A stretch of 64,000 nt of DNA, from assembly GCA_963749825.1 (NCBI GenBank), contig CAVVOI010000015.1, forward strand, positions 124,001 through 188,000. Reading direction: 5' to 3'. The position numbers and the translations under genes were made by a program. This stretch comes from UBA11865 sp963749825 (GTDB lineage Bacteria; Chloroflexota; Anaerolineae; Promineifilales; Promineifilaceae). This document shows, piece after piece, positions 46,427 to 54,055 of this stretch (within the stretch, counting starts at the first letter, position 1; every line of letters begins with the position of its first letter). The notes beneath the pieces were generated by a model. That model made no database searches, was not told the DNA's origin, and was given only the letters and a program-made list of their open reading frames with translations.

Positions 46427-48340
46427 ATGAGCAAGATTATTGGTATTGACTTAGGAACAACCAATTCGGTTGTCGCAGTCATGGAAGGTGGAGAATCGAC
46501 CGTTATTTCTACGGCCGAAGGCGGTCGTCTGGCTCCGTCAGTAGTGGCCTTCAATAAGAATGGCGAGCGGTTGGTTGGACAAACCGCCAAGCGGCAGTCG
46601 ACGATCAATCCTGAAAACACTGTGTTTTCAGTCAAACGTTTTATCGGTCGTCGTTTTGATGACCCGGAAACAAAAGAAGAAAGAGCACGAGTCCCTTATA
46701 CCATCGAAGCAGGGCCGCAGGGTGATGTGCGCGTTAATATCCCTTATTCGGGCAAAAGCTATACGCCACAAGAGATTTCGGCCATGGTGTTGGGCAAATT
46801 AAAAAAGGATGCCGAAGACTTTCTGGGGCAGCCTGTTTCTAAGGCTGTTATCACCGTTCCGGCTTACTTCAACGATAGCCAGCGTCAGGCGACGAAGGAT
46901 GCCGGCCGAATCGCGGGACTGGAAGTTCTGCGTATCATCAACGAACCTACGGCCGCGGCTTTGGCATACGGGCTGGATAAGGATAAAGATGAGACTATCC
47001 TGGTCTTTGACCTGGGAGGCGGCACCTTTGACGTATCTGTCCTTGAGGTGAGCGAAGGTCTCGTAGAAGTCCAGGCAACTCACGGCGATACCCATCTGGG
47101 TGGAGACGATTGGGACAAAGCCATTAGTGATTGGATCGTCGAGCAGTTTTTGGCTGACCAGGGCATCGACCTTAGCCAGGATAGACAGGCGCTTCAACGA
47201 GTACGAGAAGGGGCTGAGAAGGCCAAGATCGAGCTTTCCAGCACCCAGCAAACCGAAATCAACCTGCCCTTCATTACGGCTGATGCCAGCGGGCCAAAGC
47301 ATCTTCAGATGACGCTGTCCCGTTCTAAATTTGAGCAATTGACGGCCGACCTGGTCGAGCGATTGAAGGCTCCGGTTAGTCAGGCGCTTAAAGACGCCGG
47401 CATCCAGGCCAGCCAACTGGACGAGGTAGTCTTGGTCGGCGGCGCGACGCGGATGCCCATGGTTCAGGAGTTGGTCAATCAGTTGACCGGCAAAGAGCCT
47501 AACAAGAGCGTCAACCCGGATGAGGTTGTGGCCTTAGGTGCTGCATTGCAGGCCGGCGTGTTGGCGGGCGAGGTGAACGATGTATTGTTACTCGACGTCA
47601 CGCCCCTTAGCCTCGGATTGGAAACCTTGGGCGGGGTCATGACGACCCTTATCCCGCGGAACACGACGATCCCATCCCGTAAGTCCGAGATATTCAGCAC
47701 GGCCGAAGATAGCCAGATGGCAGTCGACGTGCATGTGTTGCAGGGCGAACGCCAGATGGCGGCCGATAACAGTACGCTGGGCGTTTTCCGATTGGAAGGT
47801 ATTCCGGCCGCGCCCAGAGGCATTCCTCAAATTGAGGTGGCCTTTGATATCGATGCTAATGGTATCTTGAATGTGAGCGCTACTGACAAGGCGACAGGCA
47901 AGAGCCAGCAGATCACCATCACGGCATCGACGAATCTCTCGGAGAAGGATGTCGATCGCATGGTGAGCGAGGCGCAAAAAAATGCGGACGCGGATCAACG
48001 CCGCCGGCACCTGATTGAAGCGCGCAACCAGGCGGATCATATCATTTACCAGGTTGAGAAATCGTTAGGTGGTATGAATGGCCAGGTTTCCGCTAATTTG
48101 CGCCAGGATGTTGAAGCTAAAATAGCCGAACTGAAAGAAGCCATGAATGGCGAGGATACGAACCGCATCCAGCAATTGACCGAGGCGCTACAGCAGGCCA
48201 GCATGGCCATTGGTCAGGCCGCATACCAGGCCGATGCTGGAAGCCCAGGACAAAACGGCAACGGCGCTCCTGATTTTAGCCAGACGGCCGGTGAAACGAA
48301 TGATGAAGACATCGTCGAAGGCGAATTCGAAGCAGCCTAA
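46427..48340 (+). CDS. dnaK: Chaperone DnaK (Hsp70)
   Basis: The 637-residue ATP-dependent chaperone begins IGIDLGTTNSVVAVMEGG. It has VITVPAYFNDSQRQATKDAGRIAGL, INEPTAAALAYGLD, VFDLGGGTFDVSVLEV and VGGATRMPMVQELV in the ATPase domain (about 1-380). The DVTPLSLGLETLGGVMT linker and substrate-binding domain follow, then a helical lid and an acidic tail (NDEDIVEGEFEAA). A Shine-Dalgarno (AGGAGA) lies about 12 nt before the ATG. No grpE or dnaJ is adjacent. Confidence 0.98.
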   Translation: MSKIIGIDLGTTNSVVAVMEGGESTVISTAEGGRLAPSVVAFNKNGERLVGQTAKRQSTINPENTVFSVKRFIGRRFDDPETKEERARVPYTIEAGPQGDVRVNIPYSGKSYTPQEISAMVLGKLKKDAEDFLGQPVSKAVITVPAYFNDSQRQATKDAGRIAGLEVLRIINEPTAAALAYGLDKDKDETILVFDLGGGTFDVSVLEVSEGLVEVQATHGDTHLGGDDWDKAISDWIVEQFLADQGIDLSQDRQALQRVREGAEKAKIELSSTQQTEINLPFITADASGPKHLQMTLSRSKFEQLTADLVERLKAPVSQALKDAGIQASQLDEVVLVGGATRMPMVQELVNQLTGKEPNKSVNPDEVVALGAALQAGVLAGEVNDVLLLDVTPLSLGLETLGGVMTTLIPRNTTIPSRKSEIFSTAEDSQMAVDVHVLQGERQMAADNSTLGVFRLEGIPAAPRGIPQIEVAFDIDANGILNVSATDKATGKSQQITITASTNLSEKDVDRMVSEAQKNADADQRRRHLIEARNQADHIIYQVEKSLGGMNGQVSANLRQDVEAKIAELKEAMNGEDTNRIQQLTEALQQASMAIGQAAYQADAGSPGQNGNGAPDFSQTAGETNDEDIVEGEFEAA

Positions 48341-48367
48341 GATTGGTTTCTGAAAAGTAAAAACTTA

Positions 48368-48407
48368 AACGGTCTCGTCGTATTAATTGCGGCGGGGCCG
48401 TTTTTTT
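48368..48407 (+). terminator. Rho-independent terminator of dnaK
   Basis: AACGGTCTCGTCG pairs with CGGCGGGGCCGTT (ten Watson-Crick pairs and three G-U) around a 9-nt loop and is followed by seven T residues. Confidence 0.85.
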
Positions 48408-48438
48408 GTTCGTGCGTTGCCTTCGACATCGACGGTGA

Positions 48439-51342
48439 TCAGCAACTACCCCGCGCTTGGCCGTTCAGATAATCTTTTAGAAAACGCCCGGTATAAGAAT
48501 CGGCTGTGGCGGCGACTTGCTCAGGCGTGCCTTGGGCGATGATTTCTCCGCCCTGGTCGCCGCCCTCAGGGCCTAAATCGATGATGTGATCGGCCACCTT
48601 GATGATGTCCATGTTGTGCTCGATGATGATGACGGTATTACCCTTATCGACCAGGCGGTTGAGGGCCTGAATCAATTTCGCCACGTCGTGAGCGTGCAGG
48701 CCGACCGATGGCTCGTCGAGGATGTAGATGGTCTTGCCGGTGGCGATCTTGGATAGTTCTCGGCTGAGCTTGACGCGCTGCGCCTCGCCACCACTCAAAG
48801 TTGTGGCCGGTTGGCCCAGATGAATGTAGCCCAAGCCGACTTCAGTCAACGTCTGTAGTTTACGCTTGATTGGCGGGATGTTAGTGAAGAATTCCAGGGC
48901 TTCCTCGACGCTCAGATCCAGGACCTCTGCGATATTCAGATCTTTGTAGGTGACCTGCAAAGTTTCCCGGTTGTAACGGGCGCCATGACAGACATCGCAG
49001 GGCACGTAAATGTCAGGCAGGAATTGCATTTCGATGCGATTCTGGCCCTGGCCCTGGCAGGCTTCGCAACGTCCACCTTTGACGTTGAAACTGAAACGGC
49101 CGGCTTTATAACCCCTGAGCTTGCTCTCGGGCATACTGGCGAATAGGTCTCGTATGGGGCCAAATAAGTTGGTGTAAGTAGCCGGATTGGATCGAGGCGT
49201 GCGGCCGATTGGGCTTTGATCTATCTCGATGACTTTATCCAGGTTTTCGAGGCCATCGATGGTTTCATGGGCTCCGGGCAGATCTTTGGATTTATAAAAG
49301 ACCTGGTAGAGTCGTTTGCTCAGGATCTCAATCAAGAACGAACTCTTGCCGCTGCCGCTGACGCCGGTGATACAGACGAATTTACCCAGGGGGATCTCGA
49401 CGTCAATGTGCTTCAAGTTGTTTTCATTAGCGCCCTTCACAATCAACGATTGGCCGGTTCCGGCGCGACGATCTTCGGGAACCGGAACACACTTCCGGCC
49501 GCTCAGATAGTCGCCGGTCAATGATTTATCATTGTCGATGATCGAATCGACGGTTCCTTCGGCGACGACCCAGCCGCCATTTCTACCGGCGCCGGGACCG
49601 AGGTCCACGATCCAGTCGGCCATGCGCATGGTCTCTTCGTCGTGCTCGACAACCAAGACGGTATTTCCCAAATCGCGCATGCCCTTCAGAGTATGAATCA
49701 GGCGCTCGTTATCGCGTTGGTGCAGGCCAATGCTGGGTTCATCCAACACGTAGAGCACGCCCATGAGCCGGCTCCCGATCTGGGTTGCCAGGCGGATGCG
49801 TTGGGCTTCGCCGCCGCTCAACGATCCGGCCGAACGGTCCAAAGTTAGGTAATCCAGGCCGACGTTGATCATAAATTCCAGCCGGGCGCGGACTTCCTTC
49901 AAAATGGGCATGGCGATGAGTTGTTGGCGGTTGGTTAGCGGCGAGCCAGCCTCATCCCGTAGTTCGCTTACCCAAGATAAGATGCTCACCACAGGCTTTT
50001 GGGTGAGCTGGGAGATGGTTTCGCCGTCGATATCGACGGCACGGGCAACCGGCTGCAGACGCGTGCCTTCACAGGTGCTACAGGGCCGGTTAACCATGAA
50101 GTCTTCTAATTTGTTGCGAACGTAGTCGGATGTGGATTCGCGGTAACGACGTTGGAGATTGGGGATGATGCCCTCGAACTTGGTGCTGTAGGTCCGTTGG
50201 TGCCCTTCGCGGTTGACGTATTTGACCTTGATTTCCTCTTGGCCGCTGCCGAATAATAAGACATGCCGTTGAGCTTCGTTTAGCTGGCGATAGGGGACGT
50301 TGGCCGGTATGCTGAAGTGATCGGCCGTGGCTTTCAGGAGCTGCCAGTAATAGCCTTGCTTATCCTCGGTTGGCCAGGCGACGATGGCGCCATCGGCCAA
50401 ACTCAGATCCTTGTTGGGTACGACCAAATTGGGCTCGATCTCTTTTTTGGTGCCCAGACCCTGGCAATCGGGGCAAGCACCGTGGGGGCTGTTGAAGCTG
50501 AAAGTGCGTGGTTCGATGTCGGGCACGCTGGTGCCGTCGAAGGCACAGGAAAGATGCTCAGAATAGAAGTGGTCGGTGCTATTTTCGGGATCGGTCACGT
50601 CATCGATGATAACGACGCCATTGCCCAAGCGAAGGGCGGTCTCGATGGAGTCGGTCAAGCGAGATCTCGCGGCTTGGGCATCTTCACTCGTATCGGCCGG
50701 TTCGTGGCGGACGATGAGGCGGTCGACCACGGCTTCGATGGAGTGATTTTTGTAGCGATCGAGTTCGATATCTTCGTCGACTTGGTAAACCTGGCCGTTG
50801 ACCCGGACGCGGACAAAACCGGCTTTACGAACGTCCTCAAAGACACCTTGATGGTGGCCCTTGCGGTCTTTGATCAACGGGGCCAGGATCTGGATGCGGG
50901 TATCCAGCGGCATGCGCTGGACGCTTTCAACGATTTGTTCGGCCGATTGGGGCTGCACCGGCCGGCCGCAATTGGGACAATGGGGCGTGCCGATGCGGGC
51001 AAATAACAGGCGTAGATAATCGTAAATCTCGGTGACGGTACCCACGGTGGAACGAGGATTGTGGCTGACGCCTTTTTGATCGATGGATACGGCCGGGCTC
51101 AGCCCTTCGATCTGGTCGACCTCCGGTTTTTCGAGTTGGCCAAGAAATTGACGGGCATAGGCCGATAAGGATTCGACGTAGCGACGCTGGCCTTCGGCGA
51201 AAATGGTATCGAAGGCCAGGGAAGATTTACCCGAACCTGAAAGGCCGGTAATGACGACTAGTTGATCGCGCGGGATCTCAACGGTGATGTCTTTGAGATT
51301 ATGTTCTCGCGCCCCGCGCACCACGATTTTGTCCTGGGACAT
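48439..51342 (-). CDS. uvrA: Excinuclease ABC subunit A
   Basis: The 967-residue damage-recognition ATPase of nucleotide excision repair has two ABC ATPase modules with Walker A motifs GLSGSGKSSLAFDT (about 31-44) and GVSGSGKSSFLIEIL (about 640). Signature and Walker B regions are SLSGGEAQRIRLATQ with LYVLDEPSIGLHQRD, and TLSGGEAQRVKLSREL with IYILDEPSVGLHAHD. Cys-rich zinc modules (CPNCGRPV; CPDCQGLG...CSTCEGTRL; CEACQGQG...CDVCHGARY) are intact. It converges with dnaK. No uvrB is adjacent and no exact LexA box was found upstream. Confidence 0.98.
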   Translation of the reverse strand: MSQDKIVVRGAREHNLKDITVEIPRDQLVVITGLSGSGKSSLAFDTIFAEGQRRYVESLSAYARQFLGQLEKPEVDQIEGLSPAVSIDQKGVSHNPRSTVGTVTEIYDYLRLLFARIGTPHCPNCGRPVQPQSAEQIVESVQRMPLDTRIQILAPLIKDRKGHHQGVFEDVRKAGFVRVRVNGQVYQVDEDIELDRYKNHSIEAVVDRLIVRHEPADTSEDAQAARSRLTDSIETALRLGNGVVIIDDVTDPENSTDHFYSEHLSCAFDGTSVPDIEPRTFSFNSPHGACPDCQGLGTKKEIEPNLVVPNKDLSLADGAIVAWPTEDKQGYYWQLLKATADHFSIPANVPYRQLNEAQRHVLLFGSGQEEIKVKYVNREGHQRTYSTKFEGIIPNLQRRYRESTSDYVRNKLEDFMVNRPCSTCEGTRLQPVARAVDIDGETISQLTQKPVVSILSWVSELRDEAGSPLTNRQQLIAMPILKEVRARLEFMINVGLDYLTLDRSAGSLSGGEAQRIRLATQIGSRLMGVLYVLDEPSIGLHQRDNERLIHTLKGMRDLGNTVLVVEHDEETMRMADWIVDLGPGAGRNGGWVVAEGTVDSIIDNDKSLTGDYLSGRKCVPVPEDRRAGTGQSLIVKGANENNLKHIDVEIPLGKFVCITGVSGSGKSSFLIEILSKRLYQVFYKSKDLPGAHETIDGLENLDKVIEIDQSPIGRTPRSNPATYTNLFGPIRDLFASMPESKLRGYKAGRFSFNVKGGRCEACQGQGQNRIEMQFLPDIYVPCDVCHGARYNRETLQVTYKDLNIAEVLDLSVEEALEFFTNIPPIKRKLQTLTEVGLGYIHLGQPATTLSGGEAQRVKLSRELSKIATGKTIYILDEPSVGLHAHDVAKLIQALNRLVDKGNTVIIIEHNMDIIKVADHIIDLGPEGGDQGGEIIAQGTPEQVAATADSYTGRFLKDYLNGQARGSC

Positions 51343-52041
51343 AGCTTTCCTTCAATCGCTGTCGAAAGCAGCGTATTTACCTTGCTTCCCGGCTAACCCA
51401 CCATAGTTATTGGCGATAGACAGAACGTTCATTCTATCACATCCGGAGTTGCCTAGCCAAAGATGATCGTCGTTTTTTAAGGCATTTTTGCTTCGATAAA
51501 AACGGATGACAGACACAGGGCGAATAGATCTGGCGCATGAGTTTTGGAATCGATCTTGTTCACTCATGTAAGTGCCGGTCACTGCGAACGGGAAAGTGAA
51601 CGGGAAACGGGAACGCCGATCCCTCGAGTTTTCCCGTTGATTGTTTTCCCGTTGATTGTTTTTTAATGCTTTCAACTGGAGAGTCGAAGGGTCGTCCGCG
51701 TTGAGGCGGTCACCCCATCGGCATGAGGCCGCCGGCCTCTCCACCGGTGTGGTGAAGATGGATGGCAGCGGGTAGTTGACAGCGTTGAGGTACATGGCAG
51801 CTATTATGAAGTGTAGCACAAATGTTCGTATCCGACGAATTTAGATCTTGGCTAATGTCGCATGAGCGGATTGGCTGAAGTTCACAGGTTTGTGCATCGG
51901 AATGTGCTGTATAATGTCAACAGGAGTCTATCTACTCAGCAGGCGGAGCTGGATGGTTCAAGGTCAGGCTGTGTAGGATTGGTGCGAGATGCAATATGCA
52001 TTATTAGTAGAACTATTCACAAGTTTAGTTGGGAGCATAAA
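51343..52041. other. 700-bp region between uvrA and the CAT-like gene
   Basis: No convincing gene. It contains two copies of GAACGGGAAA (51586-51595, 51598-51607) and a perfect 15-bp tandem duplication, TTTTCCCGTTGATTG twice (51629-51658). AACGGGAAA and TTTCCCGTT are inverted relative to each other. A T6 run follows, so a hairpin terminator reading in the plus direction is possible. Confidence 0.5.
51629..51658. repeat. Perfect 15-bp tandem duplication
   Basis: TTTTCCCGTTGATTG occurs twice in direct tandem and is followed by TTTTTT. The upstream AACGGGAAA motifs can pair with it. Confidence 0.8.
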
Positions 52042-52686
52042 ATGCGTTATGTAAACATGGAAACGTCTCCACGTTGCGAACATTTCGAATTATTTAATTC
52101 CTGGGACTATCCACACTTTAATATGTGCGCCAATGTAGATCTGACGGCGTTCTATCCGGCCGTGAAGTCCTGTGGCGTTTCATTCACTGTGGGGATCGTT
52201 TACGTATTGACGCGGGCAGCAAATGCCATACCTGAGTTTCGGCAGCGCATTCGGGAGGGAAAGGTGGTCGAGCATGAGATCGTACATCCATCCACGACGA
52301 TTTTAGCGAAGGATGATCTGTTCAGCTTCTGTACGATGACCTATGAGCCGGATTTTTCATCCTTTGCGGCGGGAGCGGCGAAGCAGATCGCGTGTGTGCA
52401 AGAACACCCAACGGTGGATAGTGACTCGTTCGAAGATGATTTGCTGTATATGACGTCAATACCTTGGGTGTCATTTACAAGTTTCATGCACCCAGTTCAT
52501 TTACATCCAGTGGATTCTGTGCCTCGCTTTGCGTGGGGGAAATACTTCGAAGAAGGCGAACTCTTGAAGATGCCATTGAGTGTGCAAGGCCATCACGCTC
52601 TCATGGACGGTTTGCACGTGGGTAGGTATTATGCAGAAGTTCAAGAGTACTTAAACGAGCCGGAGGCCGTGCTAGGAGAATATTAA
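52042..52686 (+). CDS. Chloramphenicol acetyltransferase-like protein
   Basis: The 214-residue protein is of CAT size and fold family. YVNMETSPRCEHFELFNSWDYPHFNMCANVDLT matches the CAT N-terminus (substrate pocket region). The catalytic histidine motif is GHHALMDGLHVGRYY near the C-terminus (H-H-x-x-x-D-G). WVSFTSFMHPV corresponds to the conserved WxxFT segment. I start at ATG 52042 because GGGAG lies just upstream and the family begins there; a longer frame runs up to 51862. Whether it acetylates chloramphenicol or another substrate is not knowable here. Neighbouring remnants suggest acquired DNA. Confidence 0.88.
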   Translation: MRYVNMETSPRCEHFELFNSWDYPHFNMCANVDLTAFYPAVKSCGVSFTVGIVYVLTRAANAIPEFRQRIREGKVVEHEIVHPSTTILAKDDLFSFCTMTYEPDFSSFAAGAAKQIACVQEHPTVDSDSFEDDLLYMTSIPWVSFTSFMHPVHLHPVDSVPRFAWGKYFEEGELLKMPLSVQGHHALMDGLHVGRYYAEVQEYLNEPEAVLGEY

Positions 52687-52696
52687 GTAGATGGTG

Positions 52697-52755
52697 GGCT
52701 GATCAGGTCGCGATCAGCCTGCGAGATAAGTCTGTCGCACAGGCCGGTGGCCTGT
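52697..52755. terminator. Two adjacent hairpins after the CAT-like gene
   Basis: GGCTGATC/GATCAGCC with a 7-nt loop (52697-52719) and ACAGGCC/GGCCTGT with a GGT loop (52739-52755) lie within 70 nt of the stop. Neither has a T-run. Confidence 0.4.
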
Positions 52756-52759
52756 AAGG

Positions 52760-53118
52760 ATGCAGCCTACCAATCAGCACTACTTCTTCCCATCGCCCGA
52801 ACTGAGGTTATCAGCTAATGTTCGAGTGAGGCGACCGATGGAGAGCAATCAAAAACAGGTACCATACGTCCGAACTTTGTTCATGGCGGCCGAAGTGCGC
52901 GGTCTCCCATTGGGGCTGGAGAGTGATTGGACGGTGGAAGTGCTGGCATGTGGCACATCCGTTATGACCACGAATGCCGGGGGATTTCCAAACTTGACTA
53001 ATCAAGAAGAGGCTCCAAACGCTCCCACCTTCAATTTATCGCCAAAAACCCTCGGGCTGTTGCCATTCTTCAGGCCAAGCCAGCCAAGTGGCGCGGTGGG
53101 GACACAGGCCACAATCGC
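52760..53118 (+). pseudogene. Possible glycosyltransferase family 4 remnant
   Basis: The frame encodes about 120 residues, of which only the segment VEVLACGTSVMTTNAGGFPN resembles a known family. It matches the E-x-L-A-C-G-T-P-V-x-x-T-x-x-G-G-x-P region of GT4 glycosyltransferases. The flanking sequence is unrelated to a complete enzyme and no good Shine-Dalgarno precedes it. I regard this as a fragment of a decayed gene; chance similarity cannot be excluded. It converges with the thioredoxin-like gene. Confidence 0.35.
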
Positions 53119-53518
53119 TTAAGGATGAGTATATACTAGGACAGATTCAATTGATTGGCGAAGTGTAGATTCTGATTGCGGACCGAAAAAATGGCTGCAC
53201 GACGCTGCCGTCGGCATCTATAACCGCAAAAGAGGGATGTCCACGGAGACCTAATCTGGTTTGCAGCTTTGTATTAGCTTCCTGCGCCGCATTTAGCTGT
53301 ACTACTGATATCTGGCCTTCAAACTTCTCGCTTAACCCATCCACGATGGGCGTCATCTCCATTCAAGGCGGTCAGTTGTCCGTGTAGAACATCACCAGAG
53401 CTGGCCCGGCTACGTCAGTGGGACCGTCAACAGACTCACTTGAGTTGCCACCGGTGCATGCGCTGGCGACAACTAAAACCAGAAGGGCTAATGCAATTAA
53501 CTTAGGTCCAATCCTCAT
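53119..53518 (-). CDS. Thioredoxin-like lipoprotein with UGA at both active-site cysteine positions (candidate UxxU selenoprotein)
   Basis: The gene starts at ATG 53518 after a strong GAGGTGAT Shine-Dalgarno. A signal peptide with lipobox VVASAC (Cys21) is followed by ALVMFYTDN, UGA (53374-53372), two Pro codons, UGA (53365-53363), then MEMTPIVDGLSEKFEGQ. A standard thioredoxin core follows, with cis-Pro in LRGHPSFAVIDADG. The UGAs occupy exactly the two positions of the CPPC motif, and no other stop interrupts the domain. A CCCATC-GTG-GATGGG hairpin begins 12 nt after the second UGA. One extra base in a T6 run (53186-53191) must be removed to read the C-terminal FFGPQSESTLRQSIESVL to a TAA at 53119-53121, giving 132 residues. 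It is predicted to be an extracytoplasmic thiol/selenol oxidoreductase. Confidence 0.72.
53336..53350 (-). promoter_or_regulatory. Candidate bacterial SECIS hairpin
   Basis: On the coding (minus) strand CCCAUC pairs perfectly with GAUGGG around a GUG loop, 12 nt after the second UGA of the thioredoxin-like gene. The E. coli fdhF SECIS upper hairpin sits about 11 nt after its UGA and has a GU in its apical loop. The bulged U of that model is not obvious here. Confidence 0.45.
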
Positions 53519-53550
53519 TCTGAATCACCTCAATATTTATTAACTCGGAT

Positions 53551-54044
53551 TTATCTGCTTTGTTGCATGGCCAAGATGTCATTCGGCCAAGTGCTCTTGA
53601 TGTAGGCCAGCACGGCCGTAATTTCCTCATTCGTCAGAATTTCATTGTATGCCGGCATGGCACTTGTGCTTACACTTGACAGCCGTGCACCTCCAACTTG
53701 ATGGATTGAAAAAGATTTGCATCACCATGATGCCAGGTGTGACCTGTTTCATCGTGGGGCGGCGCTCGTAATGAACCATCGGGATTTGCCTGCTGCCAGT
53801 CGGGCTGTCCCTCCAGGTTAACACCATGGCAGCTCGCGCAATTGGTCAGGTATATCTGCCGGCCGAGTGCCATTACCTCCGTATTAGCAGGATCCGCAGT
53901 GCTCCCGTTACCGGTCAGTAACATCATGACACCACCGACAATCACTAAAATGATACCCACGATAGCAGCCCCCATGACGAGGTGCCGGCGTTGTTTTTGC
54001 CGCCGCAATGCTTTCTGACGCGCGTGTTTTGACACTCTCTTCAT
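53551..54044 (-). CDS. Membrane-anchored c-type cytochrome, one frame break
   Basis: The protein has a basic N-terminus, one transmembrane helix (about 22-48), then a cytochrome c domain with haem motif CASCH and GHTWHHGD. The raw frame ends at IKLEVHGCQV. Adding one G near 53693 restores LGGARLSSVSTSAMPAYNEILTNEEITAVLAYIKSTWPNDI to a TAA at 53551-53553, for 164 residues. It closely parallels the cytochrome at 56482-57033. The axial Met is in SAMPAY. It starts 11 nt after the P-type ATPase stop and ends 32 nt before the thioredoxin-like gene, so the three are probably one transcript. Confidence 0.85.
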
Positions 54045-54055
54045 ATGGCTACTAG

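Noticed and set aside
51352..51819. 155-codon minus-strand frame upstream of uvrA
   Set aside because: No family resemblance; low-complexity NNQREN repeat arises from the tandem DNA duplication; no Shine-Dalgarno.
51810..51840. LexA-like site (GAACATTTGTGC) upstream of uvrA
   Set aside because: One mismatch to GAACN4GTTC and nearly 500 bp from the uvrA start; too weak to claim.
53119..53518. Genome-wide reassignment of UGA as a sense codon
   Set aside because: UGA is the natural stop of sod, asd, livF, the VWA gene and others in this window, so any recoding at 53363-53374 must be local.
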